A DNA stretch of 31,696 nt from CAYXNZ01 sp964553705 (GCA_964553705.1 CAZKKV010000009.1:1-31696), one strand, 5' to 3'; positions 1-6,505 are shown, counted from the first letter of the stretch. The notes: generated by a model not told the origin, from the sequence alone. Numbers and translations: made by a program.

Positions 1-262
1 CCGCCTGTGATAAAAAAGGGTTATATTTTAATTCTGTTAATCCTCTTGTATCTCGTAATATATTTATCAAAGAAAATATCCTAAATCCCATCTCTTCTTC
101 CTCGTTACTGTCTTTAATATTTTTTTGATATTCTACTGAAAGTTGTTGCGCCATTCTGTCTGCAATCTTTTTTTGGTCTTGTATTATACTATAAGCTAAT
201 CCGATTATTATGATTAAGAGAATTATTAAAATTCCGCCGACAATATGAACTATTTTTTTCAT
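1..262 (-). CDS. Membrane-anchored hypothetical protein, 3' end outside the window
   Basis: Reading leftward from an ATG at 262 the frame stays open to the window edge (87 codons). The product starts MKKIVHIVGG and has one strongly hydrophobic segment (residues about 4-24), then a charged, probably cytoplasmic or periplasmic part rich in Glu, Gln and Lys (residues 28-60). This is the layout of a single-pass N-terminally anchored protein or a signal anchor. It begins five bases after the stop of the secreted protein gene at 268-1650, so it is very likely the last visible gene of the operon that starts at 2844. I do not recognise a family, and the C-terminal part cannot be seen. Confidence 0.7.
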   Translation of the reverse strand, partial: MKKIVHIVGGILIILLIIIIGLAYSIIQDQKKIADRMAQQLSVEYQKNIKDSNEEEEMGFRIFSLINILRDTRGLTELKYNPFLSQA

Positions 263-267
263 ATTAA

Positions 268-1650
268 TTATTCGCTAATATCTATTTTTCTTAAATCTTC
301 GTTGGTAATACCTAACCCCAAATCCCTCATAATATTATATGCTTCACTTCCATCTTTTAAATAATGAGCGTTACCGTCAATATCAATGTAATATGCTTCT
401 CCATGAGCTTCTACTTGTAAAAATATTTTACCACTATGCTTTTTTGCAAAACTTTTATCGACCAACACCTTATTCAAATCATTGTTAGTTATACCAACTC
501 CCAAATTTCTCATAATATTATAGGCTTCATTTCCGTTAGCCATGTAACATTTTTTTTCATCTTTTGGATTTACATACCACGCCTCACCCACACTTTCTAC
601 TTGTAATAAAATTCTACCTTTTAATCTTTTAGTTAAATCTTTATCAATGATTTTAGAAAAAGATTTTTCTCTATTAATTACCTCATTGTCATTTTTTTTA
701 TCATTTTTTTTTAATATACATTGAGTTTTTTGATTATTCCATTCATAATTATTTACACAACGGCAACTGCTACTACCTTTTTCATTTTTAACGCCATAAA
801 CATTCTCTCCGTAATAGCTTTTACAATCCTCCGTATATGTAATACATTTATTATTTTTTTTAATATAGCCCTCATTACAGACACAACTATAACTTGATAC
901 TGTTGAATTCGCAGGACATAACATTTTAACACAACCATTCTTAGTGCTATTAAGTTGATAACCAACATTACACTGACACTTGTTATCATTAGTTAAAAAC
1001 GAATTTAGAGGGCAAACACTCAGATTATTTAATTCATCCTGTAATTTCTCTAATTCGTCTTCAAATGCCTGAAATTTTTTTGCTTCTTGTATTTTTTTTT
1101 CTTCCTCCGCATTCTTTAATTCATTTTCTAATCTTTCTAATTCACTTTGATACTCCTGCTCTTCTGCTATTTTTTGCCTGAAATATCCTTCTTCTATTTT
1201 TTTTGATTCTAAACTTAACCTAAGTGTAAGCGCCATTTTACAATTCGCTTCAATCATCCCTAGAATATAATTTATTTCATTTGTTAAAAATTGTTGTTCC
1301 GCTAAGTCTGATGTCTCACTTAATTTAAAATAATAATCTCCCATTTTTTCTATTAATTCTTCTTTCTCATTTAAAATTTCTTTTGCTTTTAATAAATCCT
1401 GTTCCGCTCCATATTCTTCTATTAAATTTATTTCCTCTATCAGCGAACAGCTAGCCGAATCGTTACATTCTTCTACGAAATTATAACTAACGCTACTATC
1501 TCTCCATCCGTCATTACATATGACACTCCCATCCAAGTCCGCTCCGACACTACAATTAACTCCATTATGCCAAGAACAAGCACCGCTTGTTGCCAATACA
1601 ACAGGAACTATCAGGAAAGATAAAACAATTAATATTATATATTTTTTCAT
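268..1650 (-). CDS. Secreted coiled-coil protein with EGF-like Cys segments and a C-terminal repeat pair
   Basis: 460 aa. A signal peptide (residues 1-20, ending VVLATSG) leads to a short Cys-containing head, a long Glu/Lys/Leu coiled coil (about 70-205), and three short Cys-rich EGF-like units (about 210-310) of the type CxC-x-xGY-x-C. The last 120 residues hold two similar repeats (about 340-395 and 400-458), each with GRILLQVE or GKIFLQVE, then EAWY or EAYY, then EAYNIMR and LGxGIT. I associate this repeat with secreted Patescibacteria proteins; its function is unknown to me. The protein is probably exported and exposed or released. It lies three bases after the zinc-finger gene at 1654-2250, in the same operon. 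Function cannot be assigned. Confidence 0.85.
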   Translation of the reverse strand: MKKYIILIVLSFLIVPVVLATSGACSWHNGVNCSVGADLDGSVICNDGWRDSSVSYNFVEECNDSASCSLIEEINLIEEYGAEQDLLKAKEILNEKEELIEKMGDYYFKLSETSDLAEQQFLTNEINYILGMIEANCKMALTLRLSLESKKIEEGYFRQKIAEEQEYQSELERLENELKNAEEEKKIQEAKKFQAFEDELEKLQDELNNLSVCPLNSFLTNDNKCQCNVGYQLNSTKNGCVKMLCPANSTVSSYSCVCNEGYIKKNNKCITYTEDCKSYYGENVYGVKNEKGSSSCRCVNNYEWNNQKTQCILKKNDKKNDNEVINREKSFSKIIDKDLTKRLKGRILLQVESVGEAWYVNPKDEKKCYMANGNEAYNIMRNLGVGITNNDLNKVLVDKSFAKKHSGKIFLQVEAHGEAYYIDIDGNAHYLKDGSEAYNIMRDLGLGITNEDLRKIDISE

Positions 1651-1653
1651 ATT

Positions 1654-2250
1654 CTAATTACTTTTCAATCGCTTAATTATTGACTCACAAATATCTGAAA
1701 AAGTTCTCGCCCAATGTTCATTAATTTCAAAATCTTCTTTAAGTTCTTTGTGCAAGTGAACAAAGTTACGTAAATCTTTAATTATATGCATTTTATGATA
1801 CTCTGCTAATGAAACTATCTTTTGTTTTTGTGCCCATAATAATGCTGTATAATAACTCTTTTTTAAAGGAGCGTATTCCAAAATAATAGCTTCAAGAATA
1901 CTAGCATAAAGAATAATACTCGGTTTCCACAACTTATTATTCAAACATTTCTTTGCTACCCCATAATCTCTTTGCAATATTGTTTTTAATTTTTTATTTT
2001 TAATAAAATCAAAAGTTCTACTACCAGCCTTTTTACGAAATTCCGTAGCATTATTTGCATAGTGCTCTTTTTTAATCTCCTTTAATCTTTTCGAAAAATT
2101 GGATGAAGACGTTTTTGCTTCTGGATGCTTCATTAAATATTCTTTAAGTGTTAAATTGTGTATTTTTTCCAAATGTCCGCCCCCTAATCTAATAAAATAT
2201 CCCCCACACTCTAAACATTCTATTTTTTCAATCACATTTTTTCTCACCAT
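1654..2250 (-). CDS. Zinc-finger (MucR/Ros-like) plus HEPN-like two-domain protein
   Basis: 198 aa. The N-terminus has a single zinc-finger pattern C13-x2-C16, then H27 and H31, followed by LTLKEYLMKHPEA, which resembles the 'HGLTPEEY' signature of MucR/Ros-type DNA-binding proteins. A basic linker (about 50-90) follows. The C-terminal half is all-helical (LYASILEAIILEY, then an ISLAEYHKMH-like helix) and ends in RNFVHLH, close to the Rx4-6H motif of HEPN domains. HEPN proteins are often RNA-binding or RNases in defence and toxin systems. The zinc-finger assignment is moderately secure and the HEPN assignment is inference from a few residues. The gene sits between the excisionase-type HTH gene (9 bases upstream) and the secreted protein gene. 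Confidence 0.75.
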   Translation of the reverse strand: MVRKNVIEKIECLECGGYFIRLGGGHLEKIHNLTLKEYLMKHPEAKTSSSNFSKRLKEIKKEHYANNATEFRKKAGSRTFDFIKNKKLKTILQRDYGVAKKCLNNKLWKPSIILYASILEAIILEYAPLKKSYYTALLWAQKQKIVSLAEYHKMHIIKDLRNFVHLHKELKEDFEINEHWARTFSDICESIIKRLKSN

Positions 2251-2259
2251 ATATTTAAA

Positions 2260-2415
2260 TTACTTATTAATAAATTTATCTAAATCCTCCTTTTTAATTC
2301 TCCATTGACCAATTTTTTTTGCCTCTAATTTTCCACCTTGAATATATCTATAAACAGATTTTTTAGAGACTTGTAGAATGTCGGCTACTTGCTGAACTGT
2401 AAATAATTTTTTCAT
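2260..2415 (-). CDS. Small helix-turn-helix protein, excisionase (HTH_17/MerR-like) family
   Basis: A 51-aa frame from ATG 2415 to TAA 2260. The sequence fits the excisionase-type winged HTH closely: LFTVQQVADILQVSKKSVY (recognition helix), then RYIQGGKLEAKKIGQWRIKK (wing) and a final helix EDLDKFIN. Such proteins act as recombination directionality factors in integrative elements or as small DNA-binding regulators. The gene is packed between its neighbours (6 bases after 2422, 9 bases before 2250). That supports it being real despite its size and makes it the likely regulator or excision factor of the local element. No integrase gene is visible in the window. Confidence 0.85.
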   Translation of the reverse strand: MKKLFTVQQVADILQVSKKSVYRYIQGGKLEAKKIGQWRIKKEDLDKFINK

Positions 2416-2421
2416 AAATAT

Positions 2422-2844
2422 TTATTCTTTAATAGGTTTAAATTTACCTAGTACTATATAATAAAAAATTCTTCTTATTATTATGTAAATAATTAATAGT
2501 ATAAATATATTTAAAATACTTTTTTTTATTGCCTCACGTTCTTTTATTTGGGTTAATTCAGTTTTTGCATCCGAGAAAATATTAGCACCCACTAATTCGT
2601 TAACCTTTAATAGTAATATGTCAGAATAATATTTACTTTCTAGAGCTTCAATATTTTTTTGAAATTCAGGATTGTTCTGTTTGATTTTATTTCTTATAGA
2701 ATAATCAGAAATTCTTATTGTTGCAAAGGAGATTGACGTTATAAGAATGGATAAAAATAAAAAACTTAATATATATAAAACTTTCACTAACCTATACCAC
2801 ACTTTACTGTTTAACCATTTTATTGTTTTTTCTTGTTGAGGCAT
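2422..2844 (-). CDS. Two-helix membrane protein of unknown function
   Basis: 140 aa. A short cytoplasmic N-terminus is followed by a hydrophobic segment at about 21-45, a charged loop with coiled-coil character (about 48-108, including LESKYYSDILLLKVNELVGA), and a second hydrophobic segment (about 110-132, rich in Ile). The arrangement suggests two transmembrane helices with an extracytoplasmic loop. It is the first gene after the promoter at 2871-2899 and heads a tightly spaced leftward operon of five genes. There is no recognisable Shine-Dalgarno. I recognise no family. Confidence 0.75.
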   Translation of the reverse strand: MPQQEKTIKWLNSKVWYRLVKVLYILSFLFLSILITSISFATIRISDYSIRNKIKQNNPEFQKNIEALESKYYSDILLLKVNELVGANIFSDAKTELTQIKEREAIKKSILNIFILLIIYIIIRRIFYYIVLGKFKPIKE

Positions 2845-2870
2845 ATTTTAAAATGAATAATTACACTTTT

Positions 2871-2899
2871 ATTATATACCCCCTGTCCACTTTTGTCTA
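2871..2899 (-). promoter_or_regulatory. Sigma-70-type promoter for the 2844-1 operon
   Basis: On the minus strand there is TAGACA (2894-2899; 5 of 6 to TTGACA), a 17-base spacer, and TATAAT (2871-2876; perfect). The predicted start is about 20 bases upstream of the ATG at 2844. Confidence 0.7.
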
Positions 2900-3242
2900 C
2901 TAATATACTCTTTGTCTTTTATATTATTAAATATTATAATTTGGCTAATATTAAACAATATTATAGTTTAAACACTTTAATATTTTTTTAAAAAACATCT
3001 TGCGCCCTTAAAGAACTTTTATCTTTCTTATATCTCACTTATCTTTTGTATATCTTTCCTGTATTTTACTTATCTTTTTTGTAAACTGATAATATTCGCT
3101 TATATTAGGCAAAATATATATTTTAAAATGAACAAATTCTATTCTCATTTTTTGCATTTTTTTATAATATTTTGCTATTTTTTCCGATATTTTCCGATAT
3201 TTTTACAATTTTTTTCTATTTATTAGTTTTTTTCAATATTTT
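2900..3242. other. AT-rich intergenic region without a visible gene
   Basis: About 340 bases between the unknown gene at 3243-3527 and the promoter at 2871-2899. No convincing ORF was found. The region is extremely AT-rich with T-rich tracts on the plus strand. It contains the iteron-like tandem repeat at 3016-3078 and, at about 3183-3203, two copies of TTTTCCGATA. It could be a regulatory or replication-associated region of the integrated element; that is inference. Confidence 0.5.
3016..3078. repeat. Imperfect 31-bp tandem repeat (iteron-like)
   Basis: On the minus strand two consecutive units begin AAAAGATAAGT and each contains a second AAAGATA about 21 bases later (units 3048-3078 and 3016-3047). 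The result is four AAAGATA boxes at near-helical spacing. Confidence 0.55.
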
Positions 3243-3527
3243 CTAAAAAACTGATTTTTCTTTAGCTTTTTTAAATAAAAACTTTAACGCGTATCTCTTA
3301 CCCTCTTTGTCGTAATCGTCTTTATCGACCATTTTAAAAGCCGAATAAATCTCTTTCTTGGAATATGGCTCCCCCAACTCCCTTAATCCAATAACAATAG
3401 AATTTAACAAAACTAGATCCGACCACCCCCAAAATTTATTAAGTTTTCTTAGGTTTAAAAATATCGACCTTATTCTTAATTTATTTCTTCTAAAATTTAC
3501 TAAATACTTTTTAATTTCTTCTAGCAT
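3243..3527 (-). CDS. Hypothetical protein, 94 aa
   Basis: A basic, mostly helical small protein (MLEEIKKYLVNFRRNK at the start, KRYALKFLFKKAKEKSVF at the end) with a central FWGWSDLVLL segment. Ser-Lys-Lys-Glu (about 55-58) begins a short helix. No signal peptide or membrane segment is seen. The start is the ATG at 3527, and the GTTAAC palindrome cluster lies directly upstream (3539-3640), possibly its operator. It ends in TAG. I do not recognise the family. Codon use and length are compatible with a real gene in this island. Confidence 0.55.
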   Translation of the reverse strand: MLEEIKKYLVNFRRNKLRIRSIFLNLRKLNKFWGWSDLVLLNSIVIGLRELGEPYSKKEIYSAFKMVDKDDYDKEGKRYALKFLFKKAKEKSVF

Positions 3528-3538
3528 ATGTTAATGGT

Positions 3539-3640
3539 TATATAGTTAACCTTTTACTTAATAGAAAACTATTATGTTACATTAAGTTAACTATTAATAA
3601 GTTATTATATATAGTTAACTATTAAAGAGTTAACTATATA
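3539..3640. repeat. Cluster of four GTTAAC palindromes with a 12-bp inverted repeat
   Basis: GTTAAC occurs at 3545, 3586, 3614 and 3629. TATATAGTTAAC (3539-3550) is the exact inverted partner of GTTAACTATATA (3629-3640), and GTTAACTATTAA is repeated directly at 3586 and 3614. It lies upstream of the gene at 3243-3527, so it may be an operator or iteron array. Confidence 0.65.
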
Positions 3641-3752
3641 GGGAGAAATACCCTTGTGTCCGCTCGCCCATGAGTTCATATAAAACCGTTGTCAAAGAAC
3701 GAGTTTCATGGTATATTCCAAATGCACAAAGAGTCTTTATTATTTCACACAT
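3630..3752 (-). CDS. Possible 40-aa ORF, uncertain
   Basis: The space between the SpoVG-like gene and the GTTAAC cluster is less AT-rich than its surroundings and holds a minus-strand frame from ATG 3752 to TAA 3630 (MCEIIKTLCAFGIYHETRS at the start). The translation looks protein-like, but there is no Shine-Dalgarno. The same frame is open far upstream through the SpoVG-like gene, and a plus-strand frame also covers the stretch. It may be a small gene, a decayed 3' part of something larger, or non-coding. Confidence 0.25.
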   Translation of the reverse strand: MCEIIKTLCAFGIYHETRSLTTVLYELMGERTQGYFSLYS

Positions 3753-3807
3753 ACCAAAGGACGAACGGGCAAAAGAATACTTCTTCAAAAGAGGTATTTT
3801 TTTATTT

Positions 3808-4167
3808 TTAAAGTTCAATATCGTTAACATCCAATCTTTTTTTAAAATGCTCTTCACTCGCCTTGTTATATTCTTTAACGATTTTTTTCTGCAATAACCC
3901 CCATAAATCTTTATTTGGAATATAAAAAATCGGGTGGTATCTATTATTGCCATCCCGATAACAAGGCGGAGTAATCCATAACTCATCTCCGTCTTCATTT
4001 TTATAGTTGGAAAAATTAACCCTAAAACCTTTGATTGTGAAATCTCCAAAGTCTATAGACACAATAGCCTTCAACTTTTGCATTTCAACGCATTTAACGT
4101 GAAATTTTAGGTCGTTTATGTCGATATTTGATACTAAAAACTTTGATTCTTGATTTACATCTTTCAT
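3808..4167 (-). CDS. Possible SpoVG-like protein
   Basis: 119 aa. Residues about 33-100 read like the SpoVG fold: KAIVSIDFGDFTIKGFRV (beta strands), then ELWITPP (the surface strand that is 'LFIAMPS' in SpoVG), then HPIFYIPNKD and a C-terminal helix ending in KEYNKA. SpoVG family members are small nucleic-acid-binding regulators, and SpoVG-like proteins are frequent in mobile elements. The assignment rests on pattern only. It is in a leftward array, 19 bases after the DUF5659-like gene. Its start region shares ATGTAAATT plus ATGAAA with that of the gene at 4617-5348, suggesting common translation or promoter signals. Confidence 0.6.
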   Translation of the reverse strand: MKDVNQESKFLVSNIDINDLKFHVKCVEMQKLKAIVSIDFGDFTIKGFRVNFSNYKNEDGDELWITPPCYRDGNNRYHPIFYIPNKDLWGLLQKKIVKEYNKASEEHFKKRLDVNDIEL

Positions 4168-4186
4168 AAAATTTACATTTATATAA

Positions 4187-4453
4187 TTAACGATTAAAAA
4201 TTAATGATTTTATTGTTTTAAAACTGTCAAACAATATGCGCGGGTCAATTTTTAAATTTCCTGCATAATATTTTTTAACAACCGCTTCACATCTAGATTT
4301 ATGATTAACAAATAAAAAATAGCACTCATTACCAGCCCATTCAGTCGAGTCTAATTGCTCGCCTAAGGCGTAGAGAGTGCTAGATATAAATTGACATTTT
4401 GTTTTATATAACGGAGCGTGTATTATTTTTTTGTTCATATATATCATCTTCAT
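4187..4453 (-). CDS. DUF5659-like domain protein
   Basis: 88 aa (or 83 from the second Met at 4438). The segments FISSTLYALGEQL, CYFLFVN, CEAVVKKYYAGNLKIDPR and LFDSFKTIKSLIF match the DUF5659 pattern as I remember it: an 'ASTLLALG' helix, an 'FVFED' strand, a '(F/Y)xxGxxxVDAR' turn, and a final 'LKxxIY' helix. The family's function is unknown; it is common in CPR genomes and in small mobile elements, where it tends to sit among other short unknown genes, as here. Its start overlaps the short upstream frame 4404-4550. No Shine-Dalgarno is visible. Confidence 0.65.
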   Translation of the reverse strand: MKMIYMNKKIIHAPLYKTKCQFISSTLYALGEQLDSTEWAGNECYFLFVNHKSRCEAVVKKYYAGNLKIDPRILFDSFKTIKSLIFNR

Positions 4454-4550
4454 TAATTAGCATTGACAGGGCTTTAAATAGCCGAAATTCCACCTCTTGT
4501 GGGGTTATATTTGATTTATTTTTCAAAATAACAAATTCTTTTTTGGACAT
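4404..4550 (-). CDS. Possible 48-aa protein overlapping the DUF5659-like gene
   Basis: Frame from ATG 4550 to TAA 4404: MSKKEFVILKNKSNIT, then PQEVEFRLFKALSMLIN (amphipathic helix) and a polar tail. It overlaps the 5' end of the DUF5659-like gene by 50 bases, which would allow translational coupling. Against it, the ATG follows directly on a hairpin plus T-run that looks like a terminator, leaving almost no leader, and no Shine-Dalgarno is seen. The helix looks protein-like, so I keep it with low confidence. Confidence 0.4.
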   Translation of the reverse strand: MSKKEFVILKNKSNITPQEVEFRLFKALSMLINEDDIYEQKNNTRSVI

Positions 4551-4582
4551 AAAAAAACTGTAAACTATTATTATGTTTACAG
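4551..4582 (-). terminator. Intrinsic terminator after the gene at 4617-5348
   Basis: Perfect 8-bp inverted repeat CTGTAAAC / GTTTACAG (4575-4582 and 4558-4565) with a 9-base loop, followed on the minus strand by seven T (4557-4551). An operator role is also possible because an ORF starts immediately after it. Confidence 0.6.
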
Positions 4583-4616
4583 CTTAGCAAATGGCTTTTA
4601 TTTAAATATGACAATT

Positions 4617-5348
4617 TTATGTATTAGTATTGTCACCTTTTTTCATCCTACTTATGACCTTTTTAATTCTATTTGCTCTTTTTATATCTGCTTTTTTTGA
4701 TATATCAATTTCATTCTCATATAATGAAGCAATAATATCTAAATATCTTGGCTTCTTACCTGTCTCTTCTTCTGTTAAAAACTTATACATAACAACATAC
4801 AAAAAATCTGATAAATTATTTACTGCTTTTTTTGTTATTCTGAGAGGTTTTATGTGTGGCCATATCTTTTTTTTATAATCCTCTACATCTCTCCAAATAT
4901 CTTTTACATCATTAAGTGTAGTATGCGGATTTAATTCAATAATAATTTTATTCTTCTTTTTACATTCAGTTAATTCTTTCAAGTTAATCATAGCAGTCGG
5001 CCACCTCATCCACTGACAAATAAAAAAATCAATTAATGGTTCTGTCCAATTTTCTCCTAAATTATATTCATTAATAAATTTTTTTACATCTCTTAAATAT
5101 TCTTCATGTCTTTTTTCTCCAATTTTATCAAAAAATTCCTTTCTTAATATTTTTGCTTCTTTTTCAGCATTAAGCTCGTTTACGTTTCCAAGCAAATTAT
5201 ATAATTCATTTGTTTTTTTTGCATCTCTTGGAATTTGCCATTTTTTTTCAATCTCTAACATGCTTTTACCAAATTTAACACTGGTAGCATACAGTTTCAT
5301 GAAAATAAAATTAGAGTGACTTACTTTTTTATTTTTAGTCTTTTTCAT
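4617..5348 (-). CDS. Hypothetical protein, 243 aa
   Basis: A basic, probably all-alpha cytoplasmic protein. The N-terminus is very lysine-rich, the middle contains WTEPLIDFFICQWMRWPTAM, and the C-terminal third is helical (KKAVNNLSDFLYVVMYKFL) with a strongly basic end (RANRIKKVISRMKK). There is no signal peptide or membrane segment. I do not recognise the family; a DNA- or RNA-binding role is only suggested by charge. Its leader carries two 14-bp direct repeats (5359-5393) and, further upstream, the folded element at 5480-5545. A terminator follows at 4551-4582, so it is probably monocistronic. Confidence 0.65.
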   Translation of the reverse strand: MKKTKNKKVSHSNFIFMKLYATSVKFGKSMLEIEKKWQIPRDAKKTNELYNLLGNVNELNAEKEAKILRKEFFDKIGEKRHEEYLRDVKKFINEYNLGENWTEPLIDFFICQWMRWPTAMINLKELTECKKKNKIIIELNPHTTLNDVKDIWRDVEDYKKKIWPHIKPLRITKKAVNNLSDFLYVVMYKFLTEEETGKKPRYLDIIASLYENEIDISKKADIKRANRIKKVISRMKKGDNTNT

Positions 5349-5358
5349 ACAATTTACA

Positions 5359-5393
5359 TCTACATAATAATACTTATATTCTACATAATAATA
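5359..5393. repeat. 14-bp direct repeat upstream of the 4617-5348 gene
   Basis: TATTATTATGTAGA (minus strand) occurs at 5380-5393 and 5359-5372, 21 bp apart (two helical turns). The upstream copy lies in a ~20-base block shared with the promoter region of the gene at 5560-6048 (TTATGTAGAATA, then AAGTATT), suggesting co-regulation. Confidence 0.6.
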
Positions 5394-5479
5394 AGACTAT
5401 ATTCCCTTAATATTAGTTAATTTTTTGATTTATTATTAATTTTGGTTGATTTTTATCTGAAACTATGATATTATTTCAA

Positions 5480-5545
5480 TGTGATATTTGTGAGAGTTTT
5501 GGTTCTCCCGCGGTTAAATACATAAAACCGCAGACAAATATCATA
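5480..5545. other. Three-way-junction structured element in a non-coding gap
   Basis: An outer perfect 10-bp stem TGATATTTGT (5482-5491) / ACAAATATCA (5534-5543), extendable to 12 with a G-T pair, encloses two hairpins. One is GAGA (5492-5495) / TCTC (5504-5507); the other is GCGGTT (5510-5515) / AACCGC (5526-5531). No T-run follows on either strand, so it is not a plain terminator. It lies between the stop of the gene at 5560-6048 and the leader of the gene at 4617-5348. It could be a structured leader RNA, a small RNA, or a site that folds as single-stranded DNA. Confidence 0.55.
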
Positions 5546-5559
5546 CAAAAAAAGTTTTA

Positions 5560-6048
5560 TTACTCTTTCTCTAAGTCTCCTTCATGGAAGACTTTTTTTG
5601 TTTCTTCGGTTATTGGATTATTTTTCGTCCTCCAGTAAGGCATAATACTCCAAAAAAATGGTTGCCCACCTTCAATTTCTTTAACAACAATTCTAATTCT
5701 TATTTTATAGTCTATTATAGCAATAAAGCCATAATATTTTACTGGGGTCATTACTTGTGTCCACCGTGAATTTCTAGCTATCCTTTCAAAATTATTTTTT
5801 TCATTGTACTCCTGTAATGTCGTGGTTTTTTTTAAAACTCTAGGAGCAAATTTTAAAAACTTTAATCTTAAATATTGGTCAGAAACTGGACGAGTTTTGT
5901 TCCATTCTTTAAATTTTATATGGTCTAAGCCCTTGGCATTAAAACTAATTTTTCTATTTAAAAAAGGGCACAATACAGATTCTATTAACTTGTATTCCTT
6001 TTCAGCATTTTGTTTTATTTCTTCAAATTTTTTTAGATTATTTTCCAT
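5560..6048 (-). CDS. Possible BECR-fold (PBECR/RelE-like) nuclease-domain protein
   Basis: 162 aa. After an N-terminal helix, CPFLNRKISFNAKGLDHIKF, then a DQYLRLKFLKFAPRVLK segment, then YYGFIAIIDYKIRIRIVVKEI and FFWSIMPYWRT form the order expected for a compact alpha/beta domain. In it a Lys-His-rich motif is followed by a beta hairpin and a final strand. I recall similar proteins being described as phage Barnase-EndoU-Colicin-RelE-like (PBECR) nucleases; conserved His42 and the basic residues could be catalytic. This is inference, and no antitoxin gene is obvious beside it. Its promoter is probably at 6076-6103, and the folded element 5480-5545 lies downstream. Confidence 0.65.
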   Translation of the reverse strand: MENNLKKFEEIKQNAEKEYKLIESVLCPFLNRKISFNAKGLDHIKFKEWNKTRPVSDQYLRLKFLKFAPRVLKKTTTLQEYNEKNNFERIARNSRWTQVMTPVKYYGFIAIIDYKIRIRIVVKEIEGGQPFFWSIMPYWRTKNNPITEETKKVFHEGDLEKE

Positions 6049-6075
6049 ATAATTAGTTTATATACCAATACTTTT

Positions 6076-6103
6076 ATTCTACATAAATATATTATTTTAG
6101 CAA
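6076..6103 (-). promoter_or_regulatory. Candidate promoter for the gene at 5560-6048
   Basis: Minus strand TTGCTA (6098-6103), a 16-base spacer, and TAGAAT (6076-6081). The -10 region lies in the motif TTATGTAGAATA shared with the leader of the gene at 4617-5348. Confidence 0.4.
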
Positions 6104-6192
6104 ACAAAAAATTGATACGAATTTCTGTGACCTAAATATATATTAAATATTAAAACAAACCTGACTATACCCCCCCCTATTGTCTCAAAGAT

Positions 6193-6428
6193 ACCTTTAT
6201 CTCATATTTTACCACCTTAGCGTTGTTCAAGCTATCAAAATGTTCTGTCCGTACGGCGACTGGATTAAAATTGCATCGCCCTGACCAACATCCAAAAAAT
6301 CAACTTCCAAATCCGTGGGTGGATTATAGCTTAAACTAAAAACAGGAATAGCAGTTAAAACTAAAGCTATTCCCAAAACCAACAAAATTCTATAAATCCT
6401 CCTTGTCATATCCTAATTATATCATAAA
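6193..6428. repeat. Direct repeat, copy 1 (~236 bp)
   Basis: About 90 % identical to 6914-7150. The first 48 bases are identical and the right ~105 bases nearly so, while most differences lie in the middle. It contains the truncated metallo-beta-lactamase gene and its upstream region. Confidence 0.85.
6227..6409 (-). pseudogene. Truncated ComEC-type metallo-beta-lactamase gene, copy 1
   Basis: A 60-codon remnant. It has an N-terminal membrane anchor or signal segment (MTRRIYRILLVLGIALVL), then LEVDFLDVGQGDAILIQSPYG, the first strand and 'DVGQGD' signature of the ComEC/Rec2 C-terminal metallo-beta-lactamase domain. It stops at QNILIA-TGA. The HxHxDH metal site and the rest of the ~250-residue domain are absent. 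Compared with copy 2, one T is missing in the T-run at about 6240, which shifts the frame. With that base restored it would read on as FDSLNNAKVVKYEIKV before a TAG. Non-functional as an enzyme, although the anchored stub could still be made. Confidence 0.75.
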
Positions 6429-6456
6429 TCTTTCTTATAATTTGGTTTTTTTATGA

Positions 6457-6485
6457 TTGACAATTATATAAATAAATGATATTTT
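6457..6485 (+). promoter_or_regulatory. Promoter of the small UGA-containing gene
   Basis: TTGACA (6457-6462, perfect), a 17-base spacer, and TATTTT (6480-6485). It gives a short leader of about 28 bases ending in a perfect Shine-Dalgarno. Confidence 0.7.
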
Positions 6486-6505
6486 AGAAATACATCAAAT
6501 CATAC

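Noticed and set aside
3655..3770. Short complementary blocks GTCC/GGAC and GCCC/GGGC (pseudoknot-like)
   Set aside because: Four-base pairs at long distance are expected by chance and no further support was seen.
3630..4049. 139-codon minus-strand frame overlapping the SpoVG-like gene
   Set aside because: It runs through the more protein-like frame 3808-4167. Only its last 40 codons lie outside that gene, and these are listed separately with low confidence.
6170..6177. Run of eight C, compared with the CCCCC near 2880 as a possible island boundary repeat
   Set aside because: The flanking sequences share only short similarity, and the second site is part of a promoter spacer; not convincing as attachment sites.
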